From JAGOCV01 sp049445855 (GTDB lineage Bacteria > Pseudomonadota > Gammaproteobacteria > Burkholderiales > Burkholderiaceae_C), in NCBI RefSeq assembly GCF_049445855.1, contig NZ_JBMSDV010000004.1, positions 124,001-188,000 on the forward strand: 64,000 nt of DNA. Direction: 5' to 3'. The translations under genes and the position numbers were made by a program. Each line of letters starts with the position of its first letter. Position 1 is the first letter of the stretch. The notes under the pieces are model-generated. The model searched no databases. It was not told where the DNA came from and saw nothing but the letters and a program-made list of their open reading frames with translations. This document shows positions 26,406 to 34,533 of the stretch, in pieces.

Positions 26406-27173
26406 TCAGGGGTTGCCACGTTTGGCCTTTCCGGTTGGGGCCTTGGCGGCCGACAGGCGTTTTCTGGGCGCAAGGCCATCGCCCGGCGCGCCCGACTGGC
26501 GGCGCACGTCGTTCTCGATCGTGCGCTCCTTGCTCTCCATCACGTGCTCGTACATCGCACGGCCGGCCGCGTTGGCATCGCCGGAGGCGATGGCCTTGAG
26601 GATTTGCCGGTGTTCGTTGGCCGAAATGGGCATGAGCCAGCCGTCGGCCAGATTGAGCCGGCGGAAAAGAGAGATTTCCTTGATCAGCTTGCGGTAGATC
26701 GCGTTGAGCTTGCGGTTGCCTGCCATCTCCACCAGCCGGTCGTGGAACTTCAGGTTGATCAGGTGATAGCCATGCGCGTCCTCGGTCTTCACGGCCTTTT
26801 CCATGGCGTCCACCATGCCGCGCAGCTCCTTGATCTGCGCGGGCGTGATGTTCCTGGCGAGCTGACGGCCGACGAGCTCGTCCATGGCGGCGCGCAGGTC
26901 GAAGATCTCGATGGCTTCGTCGATGGGGATGTCGCGTACGAACACACCGCGGTTCTTCTCGGTGCGCACGAGCCCGGCTTCCTCGAGCATGCGGAAGGCC
27001 TCGCGCACGGGACCGCGCGAAACGCCCATCTTCTCGGCGAGCGTGGCTTCGATCAGCTTGCTCCCGGGTTCGTATTCACCAGCCAGGATGGCGCGTTCGA
27101 TTTCCTGTTGCACCACTGTGGTGAGTGAACTGCTCTGCAACAGGGCGATGGTCGGATTGGGCACTGCACTCAT
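26406..27173 (-). CDS. GntR-family (FCD) phosphonate-utilisation regulator
   Basis: This is a transcription factor of 255 residues heading the leftward phosphonate operon. The winged helix-turn-helix occupies about residues 18-85, with LIEATLAEKMGVSRGPVREA and LVRTEKNRGVFV. The FCD ligand-binding domain follows (FDLRAAMDELVGRQLA; FHDRLVEMAGNRKL; NEHRQILKAIASGD), including metal-coordinating His and Asp positions of that family. The tail is Lys/Arg-rich. Its location matches the phosphonate-associated GntR regulators known in Burkholderia-type clusters. It likely binds the palindromes in the intergenic region just upstream and controls both divergent operons, including its own. Confidence 0.88.
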   Translation of the reverse strand: MSAVPNPTIALLQSSSLTTVVQQEIERAILAGEYEPGSKLIEATLAEKMGVSRGPVREAFRMLEEAGLVRTEKNRGVFVRDIPIDEAIEIFDLRAAMDELVGRQLARNITPAQIKELRGMVDAMEKAVKTEDAHGYHLINLKFHDRLVEMAGNRKLNAIYRKLIKEISLFRRLNLADGWLMPISANEHRQILKAIASGDANAAGRAMYEHVMESKERTIENDVRRQSGAPGDGLAPRKRLSAAKAPTGKAKRGNP

Positions 27174-27200
27174 GGCCCCGATTGGAGCACATCCGTCAAA

Positions 27201-27255
27201 ATTGTCAACAATCTACGAAAAACAATTGACAACATACAGTGAGCAGACGTTAAAT
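27201..27255. promoter_or_regulatory. Divergent phosphonate promoter region with GntR-type operator
   Basis: In the 215 bases between the regulator and the binding-protein gene lies attgtcaacaat (27201-27212), of the TTGT-NN-ACAA shape common for FCD-type GntR sites. A ttgtcaa/ttgacaa inverted pair (27202-27208 and 27226-27232) also occurs here. The right arm doubles as a rightward -35 (ttgaca, 27226) with ttaaat at 27250 as -10, 18 bases apart. Binding there would block transcription. The rest of the gap shows nothing else. Confidence 0.5.
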
Positions 27256-27388
27256 CCAGTCAAGCGGCCGGGGTGGCTTGCTTCTTGCAAAGCGTTGGCG
27301 TCAGACCGCGCGACCCAAGGGCAAAGCCGTCACCGCGACGTCACCGATGGTTCGCAAACTGCAATTTCCCCCTGATGAAGGAGCCCTC

Positions 27389-28426
27389 ATGCGTTTGTCC
27401 TCTCTCTTGAAATCCGTGGCCGCACTCGTGCTCGCCGCGTCCGCCGGCGCCGCACTCGCGCAGAAAACCCAGCTGCTCGTCTACACCGCGCTGGAGACCG
27501 ACCAGCTCAAGGCCTACCAGGAAGCCTTCAACAAGGTCGAGCCCAACATCGAGATCAAGTGGGTCCGCGACTCGACCGGTGTCGTCATCGCCAAGCTGCT
27601 CGCCGAGAAGGCCAATCCGCAGGCCGACGTGATCTGGGGCGTTGCCGCTTCGGGCCTCGCACTGTTCGCCCAGCAAGGCATGCTCGAACCGTATGCACCG
27701 CTGAATCTTGATGCGATCATGAGTCAGTACCGTGACAAGAAGAACCCGCCCGCCTGGTGGGGCATGGACGTGTACGGTGCCACCGTCTGCTTCAACACCG
27801 TCGAGGCCAAGAAGCGCAACATCCCCCTGCCCACCACCTGGAAGGACCTGCTCAAGCCCGAGTTCAAGGGCCAGGTCGTGATGCCCAACCCGGCGTCGTC
27901 GGGCACCGGCTACTTCGACGTGGTGGCGTGGCTCACCCTCTGGGGTGACGACAACGGCAAGGGCGGCGGCTGGAAGTACATGGACGCACTGCACGAGAAC
28001 ATCGCGCAGTACACGCACTCCGGCTCCAAGCCCTGCAACATGGCTGCTGCCGGTGAATTCGTCGCGGGCATCTCCTTCGAATACCGCGCGCACAGCAACA
28101 AGGCCAAGGGCGCACCGATCGAACTCGTGTTCCCCAAGGAAGGCCTGGGCTGGGACCTGGAAGCATTCGCCATCCACAAGGGCACCAAGAAGCTCGAAGC
28201 CGCCAAGAAGCTGGCCGACTGGGCTTCCAGCAAGGACGCGATGATCCTGTACGGCAAGAACTTCGCCATCACCGCGCAGCCGGGCGTGGCGCCGAAGCTG
28301 GCCAACATCCCGGCCGATTACGAGTCGCGTCTGGTGAAGATGGACTTCGAGAAGTCCGCTTCCAGCCGCGAGCGTGTCCTCGCCGAGTGGACCAAGCGCT
28401 ACAACGCCAAATCCGAGAAGCGCTGA
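27389..28426 (+). CDS. phnS: 2-aminoethylphosphonate ABC transporter substrate-binding protein
   Basis: This is a periplasmic binding protein of 345 residues, of the iron/spermidine-like class used by PhnSTUV systems. The signal peptide is MRLSSLLKSVAALVLAASAG with cleavage after ALA at residue 24. The mature domain starts KTQLLVYTALETDQLKAY and contains ADVIWGVAASGLALFAQQG and NPASSGTGYFDVVAWL, typical of this subfamily. A good ribosome site (gaagga) precedes the ATG at 27389; longer frames upstream would cover the promoter. It is the first gene of the rightward operon phnS-T-U-W. The assignment to aminoethylphosphonate comes from family resemblance and from phnW in the same operon. Confidence 0.88.
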   Translation: MRLSSLLKSVAALVLAASAGAALAQKTQLLVYTALETDQLKAYQEAFNKVEPNIEIKWVRDSTGVVIAKLLAEKANPQADVIWGVAASGLALFAQQGMLEPYAPLNLDAIMSQYRDKKNPPAWWGMDVYGATVCFNTVEAKKRNIPLPTTWKDLLKPEFKGQVVMPNPASSGTGYFDVVAWLTLWGDDNGKGGGWKYMDALHENIAQYTHSGSKPCNMAAAGEFVAGISFEYRAHSNKAKGAPIELVFPKEGLGWDLEAFAIHKGTKKLEAAKKLADWASSKDAMILYGKNFAITAQPGVAPKLANIPADYESRLVKMDFEKSASSRERVLAEWTKRYNAKSEKR

Positions 28427-28433
28427 TCCTCCG

Positions 28434-29498
28434 GTGAGCCAGGACAACTACCTCGACCTGCGCCGTGTCCGCAAGGAATTCGGCGCGTTCACCGCGCTGA
28501 AGGACATCAACCTCGGCATCCGCAAGGGCGAGTTCGTCTGCTTCCTCGGCCCTTCGGGCTGTGGCAAGACGACGCTGTTGCGGATCATCGCCGGGCTGGA
28601 GATGCACACCAGCGGCGAGGTGTGGCAGAACGGGCGCGACATCTCGGTGTTGCCGCCCGCCCAGCGCGACTATGGCATCGTGTTCCAGAGCTACGCGCTG
28701 TTTCCCAACCTGAGCGTGGCGGACAACGTGGCCTACGGCCTCGTGAACCGCAAGACACCGCGGGCCGAGATCGGCAAGCGCGTGAGCGAACTCGTGAAGC
28801 TGGTCGGCCTGCCGGGCAGCGAACCGAAATACCCGAGCCAGTTGTCAGGCGGGCAGCAGCAGCGCATCGCGCTGGCGCGCGCGCTCGCCACGTCGCCGGG
28901 CCTGCTGTTGCTGGACGAACCGCTGTCGGCGCTCGATGCGCTGGAGCGCGTTCGCCTGCGCGGGGAAATCCGCGCGTTGCAGCAGACGCTGGGCGTGACG
29001 ACCATCATGGTCACGCACGACCAGGAGGAAGCGCTCGCCGTGGCCGACCGCATCGTGGTGATGAACCATGGCGTCATCGAACAGGTCGGCACACCGCAGG
29101 AGGTGTACCGTGAACCGGCCTCGCCGTTCGTGGCCGACTTCGTGGGCAAGGCCAACGTGCTGCCGGGGCGGCTGACGGCCGGCATGCTCGAGGCCGGTGG
29201 TCTGCGCATTCCACATGCGGCGGGCGAAAGCCCGACAGATCGTGAGGTGCGCATCTACCTGCGGCCCGAGGACGTGCTCGCGCGCCCGATTGCCGAAGGG
29301 GACGCCCACGTGTTCGATTCGCGCATCGAGAAGATCGAGTTCCTCGGTTCCTACTGCCACGTGCATGTGACCTCGGATGTGCTGCCCGCGCAGCCGCTGG
29401 TCGTGTACCTCTCGCTCAACTTCCTGGCCGAGCAGTCCCTCGAAGTGGGCTCCAGCCTGCGCCTGCGCCTGCTGCAGGAACGCGTGCGGGTGTTCTGA
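28434..29498 (+). CDS. phnT: 2-aminoethylphosphonate ABC transporter ATP-binding protein
   Basis: This is the cytoplasmic ATPase of the importer, 354 residues. It has Walker A GPSGCGKTTLLR, the Q-loop in YGIVFQSYALFPNLSV, signature LSGGQQQRIALARAL, Walker B LLLLDEPLSALDA and the switch His in MVTHDQEEAL. A C-terminal TOBE-type domain spans about residues 265-354. The start is the GTG at 28434, seven bases after phnS; no in-frame ATG precedes it outside phnS. Its stop overlaps the permease ATG as TGATG. Confidence 0.92.
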   Translation: MSQDNYLDLRRVRKEFGAFTALKDINLGIRKGEFVCFLGPSGCGKTTLLRIIAGLEMHTSGEVWQNGRDISVLPPAQRDYGIVFQSYALFPNLSVADNVAYGLVNRKTPRAEIGKRVSELVKLVGLPGSEPKYPSQLSGGQQQRIALARALATSPGLLLLDEPLSALDALERVRLRGEIRALQQTLGVTTIMVTHDQEEALAVADRIVVMNHGVIEQVGTPQEVYREPASPFVADFVGKANVLPGRLTAGMLEAGGLRIPHAAGESPTDREVRIYLRPEDVLARPIAEGDAHVFDSRIEKIEFLGSYCHVHVTSDVLPAQPLVVYLSLNFLAEQSLEVGSSLRLRLLQERVRVF

Positions 29499-31216
29499 TG
29501 GCTGCCACCGTCCTGAATCAGCCCGGCGCGGAACTGCGCCAGCGCGCGCACTGGACCGACCGCATCGCGCATGCGGGCATCGCGATCATTGCGCTGCTGC
29601 TGGTCGCGTTCCTCGCGATGCCGCTCTTTGCCATCCTGAGCCAGGCGGTCGAGGGCAAGCAGGGCGAGTTCGTCGGCCTCACCAACTTCATCGAGTATGC
29701 GCAGTCGCCGGTGCTGCTGCAGAGCCTGTGGAACAGCCTGTGGGTGTCGGCGCTGGTCACGGCCATCGCCGTGCCGCTGGCTTTCGGCTTCGCTTACGCG
29801 CTCACGCGCTCGTGCATGCCGGCCAAGGGCGTGTTCCGCGCGATCACCCTCATCCCGCTGCTGTCGCCCTCGCTGCTCTCGGCCATCTCGCTGATCTACT
29901 GGTTCGGCAACCAGGGCGTGGCCAAGGGCTTCCTGCAGACCCTCGGGTTCGACGAGATCTACGGCGCGCCGGGCATCGTGCTGGCCGAGTGCCTGGCGGT
30001 GTTCCCGCATGCGCTCATGATCCTCGTGACCGCACTCACACTTTCGGACGCGCGCCTGTACGAAGCGGCCGATGCCATGGGCACGTCGGCCGCGCGCAAG
30101 TTCTTCACCATCACGCTGCCGGGCGCGAAGTACGGGCTCATCTCGGCGGCGCTCGTCACCTTCACACTGGTCATCACCGACTTCGGCATCCCGAAGGTCA
30201 TCGGCGGCAGTTTCAACATGCTTGCCACCGACGTGTTCAAGCTCGTCATCGGCCAGCAGGACTTCGCCAAGGGCTCGGTGGTCGCTATCCTGCTGCTGCT
30301 GCCGGCGGTGGTGACTTTCGGGGCCGACTTCATCGTGCAGCGCAAGCAGACGGCCATGCTCACCGCGCGCGCCGTGCCTTACAACCCGAGCCCGTCACGC
30401 GGCTTCGACCTCGCCATGACCGGTTATTGCAGTGTCATCGCCGCATTCATGCTCGCGATGCTGGGCATGGCGGTGTTCGCGTCCTTCGTGACCTTCTGGC
30501 CCTACAACCTCACGCCGAGCTTGCGCCACTACATCTATGGCCTGGTGGACAACGAGGTGGGTGTGGGCTTCATCAACAGCATCAAGATGGCGGCAGGCGC
30601 GGCGGTTTTCGGCACCTTGATCGTCTTCACCGGCGCCTACCTGCTGGAGAAGACCCGCGGCATGGGCGGCCTGCGCGGCCTGGTGCGGCTGATGGTCATG
30701 CTGCCGATGGCGGTGCCCGGTCTCGTGCTGGGCCTGGGCTACATCTTCTTCTTCAACGCACCGGACAACCCGCTCAACGGGCTGTACCACACGCTCACCA
30801 TCATGACGATCTGCACCATCGTCCACTTCTACACGACGAGCCATCTCACCGCAGTGACGGCGCTCAAGAGCCTGGACGGCGAATTCGAAGCCGTGAGCGC
30901 CTCGCTCAAGGTGCCGTTCTTCAAGACGTTCTGGCGTGTCACGCTGCCCATCTGCACACCGGCGCTGGTGGACATCGCGCGCTACTTCTTCATCAACGCC
31001 ATGACCACCATCTCGGCGGTGGTGTTCCTCTACTCGCCCGAGACACGTCTGGCGTCGCTGGCCATCCTCAACATGGACGAGGCCGGCGAGCTCAGCCCCG
31101 CCGCAGCCATGGCCGTGCTGGTGACGGCAGTGTCGGGCGTGGCCACCGTGCTCTTCATGCTGCTGGGTCGCTGGGTCGACCGCCGCACGCAGGCCTGGCG
31201 GCACGCATCACGATAA
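29498..31216 (+). CDS. phnU: 2-aminoethylphosphonate ABC transporter permease (two-domain)
   Basis: This is an inner-membrane permease of 572 residues with two fused binding-protein-dependent transport domains and about 12 helices, as in FbpB-type and PhnU-type proteins. The two EAA loops, which contact the ATPase, are visible as YEAADAMGTSAARKFFTITL and FEAVSASLKVPFFKTFWRVT. Because both transmembrane halves are in one protein, no second permease gene is needed. It overlaps phnT by one base and precedes phnW by 13 bases. Confidence 0.9.
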   Translation: MAATVLNQPGAELRQRAHWTDRIAHAGIAIIALLLVAFLAMPLFAILSQAVEGKQGEFVGLTNFIEYAQSPVLLQSLWNSLWVSALVTAIAVPLAFGFAYALTRSCMPAKGVFRAITLIPLLSPSLLSAISLIYWFGNQGVAKGFLQTLGFDEIYGAPGIVLAECLAVFPHALMILVTALTLSDARLYEAADAMGTSAARKFFTITLPGAKYGLISAALVTFTLVITDFGIPKVIGGSFNMLATDVFKLVIGQQDFAKGSVVAILLLLPAVVTFGADFIVQRKQTAMLTARAVPYNPSPSRGFDLAMTGYCSVIAAFMLAMLGMAVFASFVTFWPYNLTPSLRHYIYGLVDNEVGVGFINSIKMAAGAAVFGTLIVFTGAYLLEKTRGMGGLRGLVRLMVMLPMAVPGLVLGLGYIFFFNAPDNPLNGLYHTLTIMTICTIVHFYTTSHLTAVTALKSLDGEFEAVSASLKVPFFKTFWRVTLPICTPALVDIARYFFINAMTTISAVVFLYSPETRLASLAILNMDEAGELSPAAAMAVLVTAVSGVATVLFMLLGRWVDRRTQAWRHASR

Positions 31217-31229
31217 AAGAGACTGACAT

Positions 31230-32345
31230 ATGGACAGAGACAACATCCTCCTCACCCCCGGCCCGCTCACCACCACGCTGCGCACCAAGCTCGCCATGCT
31301 GCGCGACTGGGGTTCGTGGGACACGAGCTTCAACGAGCTGACCGCGCGCGTGCGCAAGAGCCTTCTGGCCATCGTGCACGGCGAGGAGACGCACGTCGTC
31401 GTGCCGCTGCAGGGCAGCGGCACCTTCAGTGTGGAAGCCGCCGTGGCGACTGTCGTGCCGCGCGACGGCCACGTGCTGGTGCTGGACAACGGCGCGTACT
31501 GCAAGCGCGCCGCGAAGCTCACCGGCATGATGGGCCGCCGGTGCACGGTGGTCAGCTTCGGCGACGACGAACCCGTCTCGCCCGCCGCCTTGAGCGAGAA
31601 GCTCAAGGAAGACGCGAGCATCACGCACGTGCTGATGATCCACTGCGAGACCGGCGCAGGCGTGCTCAACCCGCTGCAGGAAGTGTCCGAGGTCTGCGCT
31701 GCGCAGGGCAAGGGCCTCATCGTCGATGCCATGAGCTCGTTCGCGGCGTTGCCCATCGATGCGCGCCGCATGAAGTTCGACGCGCTCGTCGCCGCCAGCG
31801 GCAAGTGCCTCGAAGGCGTACCGGGCATGGGCTTCGTGTTCATCCGCAAGGCCGTGCTCGACAGTTGCGCGGGCAACAGCCAGTCGCTCGCCATGGACCT
31901 GCACGACCAGTACGTCTACATGGAGAAGACCGGCCAGTGGCGCTTCACGCCGCCTACGCACGTGGTGGCTGCGCTGGCCGAAGCCATCGCGCAGTTCGAG
32001 GCGGAGGGCGGCCAGCCCGCACGTCTGGCGCGCTATGCCGACAACTGCGTGGCGCTGGTGAACGGCATGGCGGAACTCGGGTTCAGGCCCTTCCTCGATC
32101 CGTCCGTGCAGGCGCCGATCATCGTGACATTCCATGCACCCGGTGACACGAAGTACGACTTCCGGAAGTTCTATGAAGGCGCCAGGGCGCGCGGTTTCGT
32201 GCTCTATCCGGGTAAGCTCACGCAGGTCGAAACCTTCCGCGTGGGCTGCATCGGCGCCATTGGCCGTAACGAAATGGAACAAGCCGTCCGCGCCGTCGGG
32301 TTGACACTGAAGGATCTGGGCATCGCCTCCGGCGAGCCGGCCTGA
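31230..32345 (+). CDS. phnW: 2-aminoethylphosphonate--pyruvate transaminase
   Basis: This PLP enzyme transfers the amino group of 2-aminoethylphosphonate to pyruvate, giving phosphonoacetaldehyde and alanine. The protein has 371 residues. The N-terminus ILLTPGPLTTT, the PLP-phosphate region QGSGTFSVEAAV, D167 in LIVDAMSSF and the Schiff-base K192 in ASGKCLEGVPGMGF are as in PhnW. A short gap after the permease places it in the transporter operon. Its product is the substrate of PhnY encoded in the divergent operon. Confidence 0.95.
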   Translation: MDRDNILLTPGPLTTTLRTKLAMLRDWGSWDTSFNELTARVRKSLLAIVHGEETHVVVPLQGSGTFSVEAAVATVVPRDGHVLVLDNGAYCKRAAKLTGMMGRRCTVVSFGDDEPVSPAALSEKLKEDASITHVLMIHCETGAGVLNPLQEVSEVCAAQGKGLIVDAMSSFAALPIDARRMKFDALVAASGKCLEGVPGMGFVFIRKAVLDSCAGNSQSLAMDLHDQYVYMEKTGQWRFTPPTHVVAALAEAIAQFEAEGGQPARLARYADNCVALVNGMAELGFRPFLDPSVQAPIIVTFHAPGDTKYDFRKFYEGARARGFVLYPGKLTQVETFRVGCIGAIGRNEMEQAVRAVGLTLKDLGIASGEPA

Positions 32346-32377
32346 AGATCCACCCCACGCAAGGAGATGTGCATTCC

Positions 32378-33214
32378 ATGATTCCCGCAGCGAGCCGCCT
32401 GAAAATCGGTCTGTCCGCCTGCTTCTCGCACGCCGATCCACAACGGTCCCTGTTCACCGGCAAGACGCTCCAGTATGTGGAGCAGACCATCGCCCACTGG
32501 CTCATGTCCTCCGGCGCCATGGTCGTCATGGTGCCCTGCCCGACGGGCGTGACGCAGCGCGGCGACGTCACCTTCGACCACTACGCCGAATGGCTCGACG
32601 GCCTCGTGCTGCATGGCGGTGCCGACGTCTGGCCCGGCAGCTACGGCGAGGAGCCGCTGGAAGAACGCTGGAGCGGCGACCGCATCCGCGACGAATACGA
32701 CAAGGCCCTGGTCGCCGCCTTCGAGGTGCGCGGCAAACCCATCTTCGGCGTGTGCCGCGGGTTGCAGTTGCTCAACGTCGCCTTCGGCGGCACGCTCTAC
32801 CAGGACATCAACACGCAGGTGCCCGAGTCCTTCGTCCACCGCGACGCGACCACCTACGACCTCAACTACCACAGCGTGGACATCCGCCAGGGCTCCCGCC
32901 TGTCGGCCATGTACCCGGGCGTGGAGCGCGTGCGCGTGAACAGCATCCATCACCAGGCCATCAAGGACCTGTCGCCCGAATTCGATGCCGAAGCCTTCAG
33001 CGTCACCGACGGGCTGGTCGAGGCCATCCGCCGGCGCGACACGGGCAAGGGCTACATCGCGGCCGTGCAGTGGCACCCGGAGTTCCACAAACCCGGATCG
33101 GACACCATCGACGACACCGCCATCCTGGACGACTTCCTGGCTGCCGTGCTCGCCGCCAAAAAGATCACCGACGCGCGCGCGAGCGCCGTCTCCCCGGTGC
33201 CGGCCACCGCGTGA
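32378..33214 (+). CDS. Class-I glutamine-amidotransferase-like hydrolase (PuuD/gamma-glutamyl-GABA hydrolase family)
   Basis: This is a predicted gamma-glutamyl amide hydrolase of 278 residues. The catalytic Cys lies in FGVCRGLQLLNV and the His-Glu pair in VQWHPEFH, the triad of class-I amidotransferases of the PuuD type. The ATG at 32378 is preferred because the aaggag at 32361-32366 is 11 bases upstream of it; the GTG at 32369 is only two bases from that site. It follows phnW by 32 bases and overlaps the HAD gene (GTGA). Family members release GABA or other amines from gamma-glutamyl conjugates. Here the amine might be aminoethylphosphonate (inference), but no gamma-glutamyl ligase is nearby. 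Confidence 0.83.
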   Translation: MIPAASRLKIGLSACFSHADPQRSLFTGKTLQYVEQTIAHWLMSSGAMVVMVPCPTGVTQRGDVTFDHYAEWLDGLVLHGGADVWPGSYGEEPLEERWSGDRIRDEYDKALVAAFEVRGKPIFGVCRGLQLLNVAFGGTLYQDINTQVPESFVHRDATTYDLNYHSVDIRQGSRLSAMYPGVERVRVNSIHHQAIKDLSPEFDAEAFSVTDGLVEAIRRRDTGKGYIAAVQWHPEFHKPGSDTIDDTAILDDFLAAVLAAKKITDARASAVSPVPATA

Positions 33215-33873
33215 AGCTCGCGCTGTTCGACCTCGACCACACGCTGCTGTCCGGCGACAGTGACGTGCTGTGGTGCGACTTCCTCATGGACCGCGGTGTG
33301 CTGCCGCGCGAGGCGTTCGCCGCGCGCAATGCCGACATGGACGCGCGCTACAAGGCCGGCACGGTCGGCGTGGCCGAATACGCGAACTTCTACGTGAGCA
33401 CCCTGGCGGGCCGCACCCCTGCGCAATGGGAGCCGCTGCGCCAGGAGTTCCTGGCGCAATGCGTCGTGCCGCGCGTCCCGCGGGACGCGGCGGAACTCGT
33501 GCGCAGCCATCTGGACGCCGGCGACCTCGTGGTGCTGACCACGGCCACCAACCGCTTCATCACCGAACTCACGGCGATGTACCTGGACATCGAACACCTC
33601 ATCGCGACGGAAGCCGAGATCGTGGGCGGCCTGTTCACCGGCCGCACAGAAGGAACGCTGAACATGCGCGACGGCAAGGTCGAGCGGCTGCACCACTGGC
33701 TGAAAGCGCGCGGCCACAAGCTGAAGGACTTCGACAGCACTGCCTACAGCGACTCCATCAACGACCTGCCGCTGCTCAACGCTGCGAAGCGCGCGGTCGT
33801 CGTGGACCCGGACGCGAAGCTGCTGGCACATGCGCAGTCCGCCGGGTGGAAAGTGCTGAAGCTTTTGCGTTGA
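33211..33873 (+). CDS. HAD-IB family phosphatase (SerB-like)
   Basis: This is a cytoplasmic haloacid-dehalogenase phosphohydrolase of 220 residues. Motif I is LFDLDHTLLSGDSD, motif II the Thr of LTTATNRF, and motif III/IV appear as DGKVERL and STAYSDSINDLPLL. The helical C1 cap (residues about 20-85) resembles phosphoserine-phosphatase-like proteins rather than the PhnX phosphonatase. The GTG start overlaps the previous stop. It is the last gene of the rightward phosphonate operon; whether it acts on a pathway phosphate ester is unknown. Confidence 0.85.
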   Translation: MKLALFDLDHTLLSGDSDVLWCDFLMDRGVLPREAFAARNADMDARYKAGTVGVAEYANFYVSTLAGRTPAQWEPLRQEFLAQCVVPRVPRDAAELVRSHLDAGDLVVLTTATNRFITELTAMYLDIEHLIATEAEIVGGLFTGRTEGTLNMRDGKVERLHHWLKARGHKLKDFDSTAYSDSINDLPLLNAAKRAVVVDPDAKLLAHAQSAGWKVLKLLR

Positions 33874-33905
33874 GTAGTGGGGTTGGCTGTCGGCGGTAGG
33901 CCTGA

Positions 33906-33985
33906 TAAACTACGACCTGTCCCGTTCGCTACGTCCCACACCAGGCAATCAGAGCCGAAATGTCGTGTAGCCAGCGGGACATTTT
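33906..33985 (+). ncRNA. Possible small hairpin RNA (promoter, long stem, T-run)
   Basis: A ttggct hexamer (33883-33888), 17 bases, and taaact (33906-33911) resemble a sigma-70 promoter. About seven bases after the -10 starts a 15-position stem (33918-33932 with 33967-33981; 14 of 15 pairs including one G-U) enclosing a 34-base loop. Four Ts follow. This would give a transcript of roughly 68 bases ending at the stop codon of the convergent nuclease-like gene. It could instead be only a terminator for the HAD gene. Confidence 0.35.
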
Positions 33986-34431
33986 CATTGTGTCGGCGAT
34001 TTCCATAGCAACAAGCCTTTTTGCTGCCAGCGCAGCGTGATTTCCGCAGGTTTGTCGTAGATGCTGGCGATGACGTTGAATCGCTGGCGTCCGACGAGCT
34101 TTGCGGGATGGACCGCGATGATGATCGGGTTGCTGTTCTTCAATTCGAACGTCACGACAATCGCGCCGCCGACGGTGTCCGAGCGGTACAGCGCCTTGGG
34201 CGCTTCAAGCAGTGCCGGAAGCCTTGCCAGCTGACTTCTCGTGATGCCATGCTCGAAGTGGACCTTATCGATGGTCTTGCCGGTGACGATCAGGTCCAGC
34301 TCGGGAAATGCTGCGTGCTTTCGCAGGTATTCAGGCGTGGCCCCGATGTTGAGTACGGCTTCATGGTGTGGTTGATCTGTATTGGCCGCCGCAAGAATCA
34401 GTTTCACGGCGGTCTGGAAAGCGCTTGGCAT
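33985..34431 (-). CDS. Small protein resembling phage BECR-fold nuclease domain (PBECR/MuF-C type)
   Basis: This 148-residue protein resembles the toxin-like nuclease domains found at the C-termini of phage MuF and polymorphic-toxin proteins. Similar features are LNIGATPEYLRKH, then FEHGITRSQLARLPALLEAP, IVVTFELKNSNPIIIAVHPA and FNVIASIYDKP, the order seen in the PBECR group. The ATG at 34431 has agggagaagg upstream, better than a start 24 codons earlier. The gene stands alone, is AT-richer than its neighbours and has no recognised antitoxin beside it; a strong hairpin abuts its 3' end. The assignment rests on remembered motif similarity and is moderate; nuclease activity is untested inference. 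Confidence 0.55.
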   Translation of the reverse strand: MPSAFQTAVKLILAAANTDQPHHEAVLNIGATPEYLRKHAAFPELDLIVTGKTIDKVHFEHGITRSQLARLPALLEAPKALYRSDTVGGAIVVTFELKNSNPIIIAVHPAKLVGRQRFNVIASIYDKPAEITLRWQQKGLLLWKSPTQ

Positions 34432-34533
34432 GAATGACCTTCTCCCTGGGCGCGAATTGGGCCACGGGAAGACGCCGAAAGAACGTGACAACGTGTTGCA
34501 CACTGCGGGTGCACAGAGAAACGGAATGAAGAA

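Noticed and set aside
26405..26479. Longer phnA starting inside the regulator gene
   Set aside because: The extra 25 residues are Pro/Arg-rich and unlike the family, and the ATG at 26404 directly follows the regulator stop.
33211..33873. HAD gene as PhnX phosphonoacetaldehyde hydrolase
   Set aside because: The cap and motifs are of the SerB/HAD-IB kind, and the Lys-containing cap signature of PhnX is not seen; the cluster already has phnY and phnA.
34497..34513. tgcac-N7-gtgca as an NtrC-type site upstream of the EamA gene
   Set aside because: The outer arms fit, but the inner bases do not follow the consensus and no sigma-54 promoter (GG-N10-GC) was found nearby.
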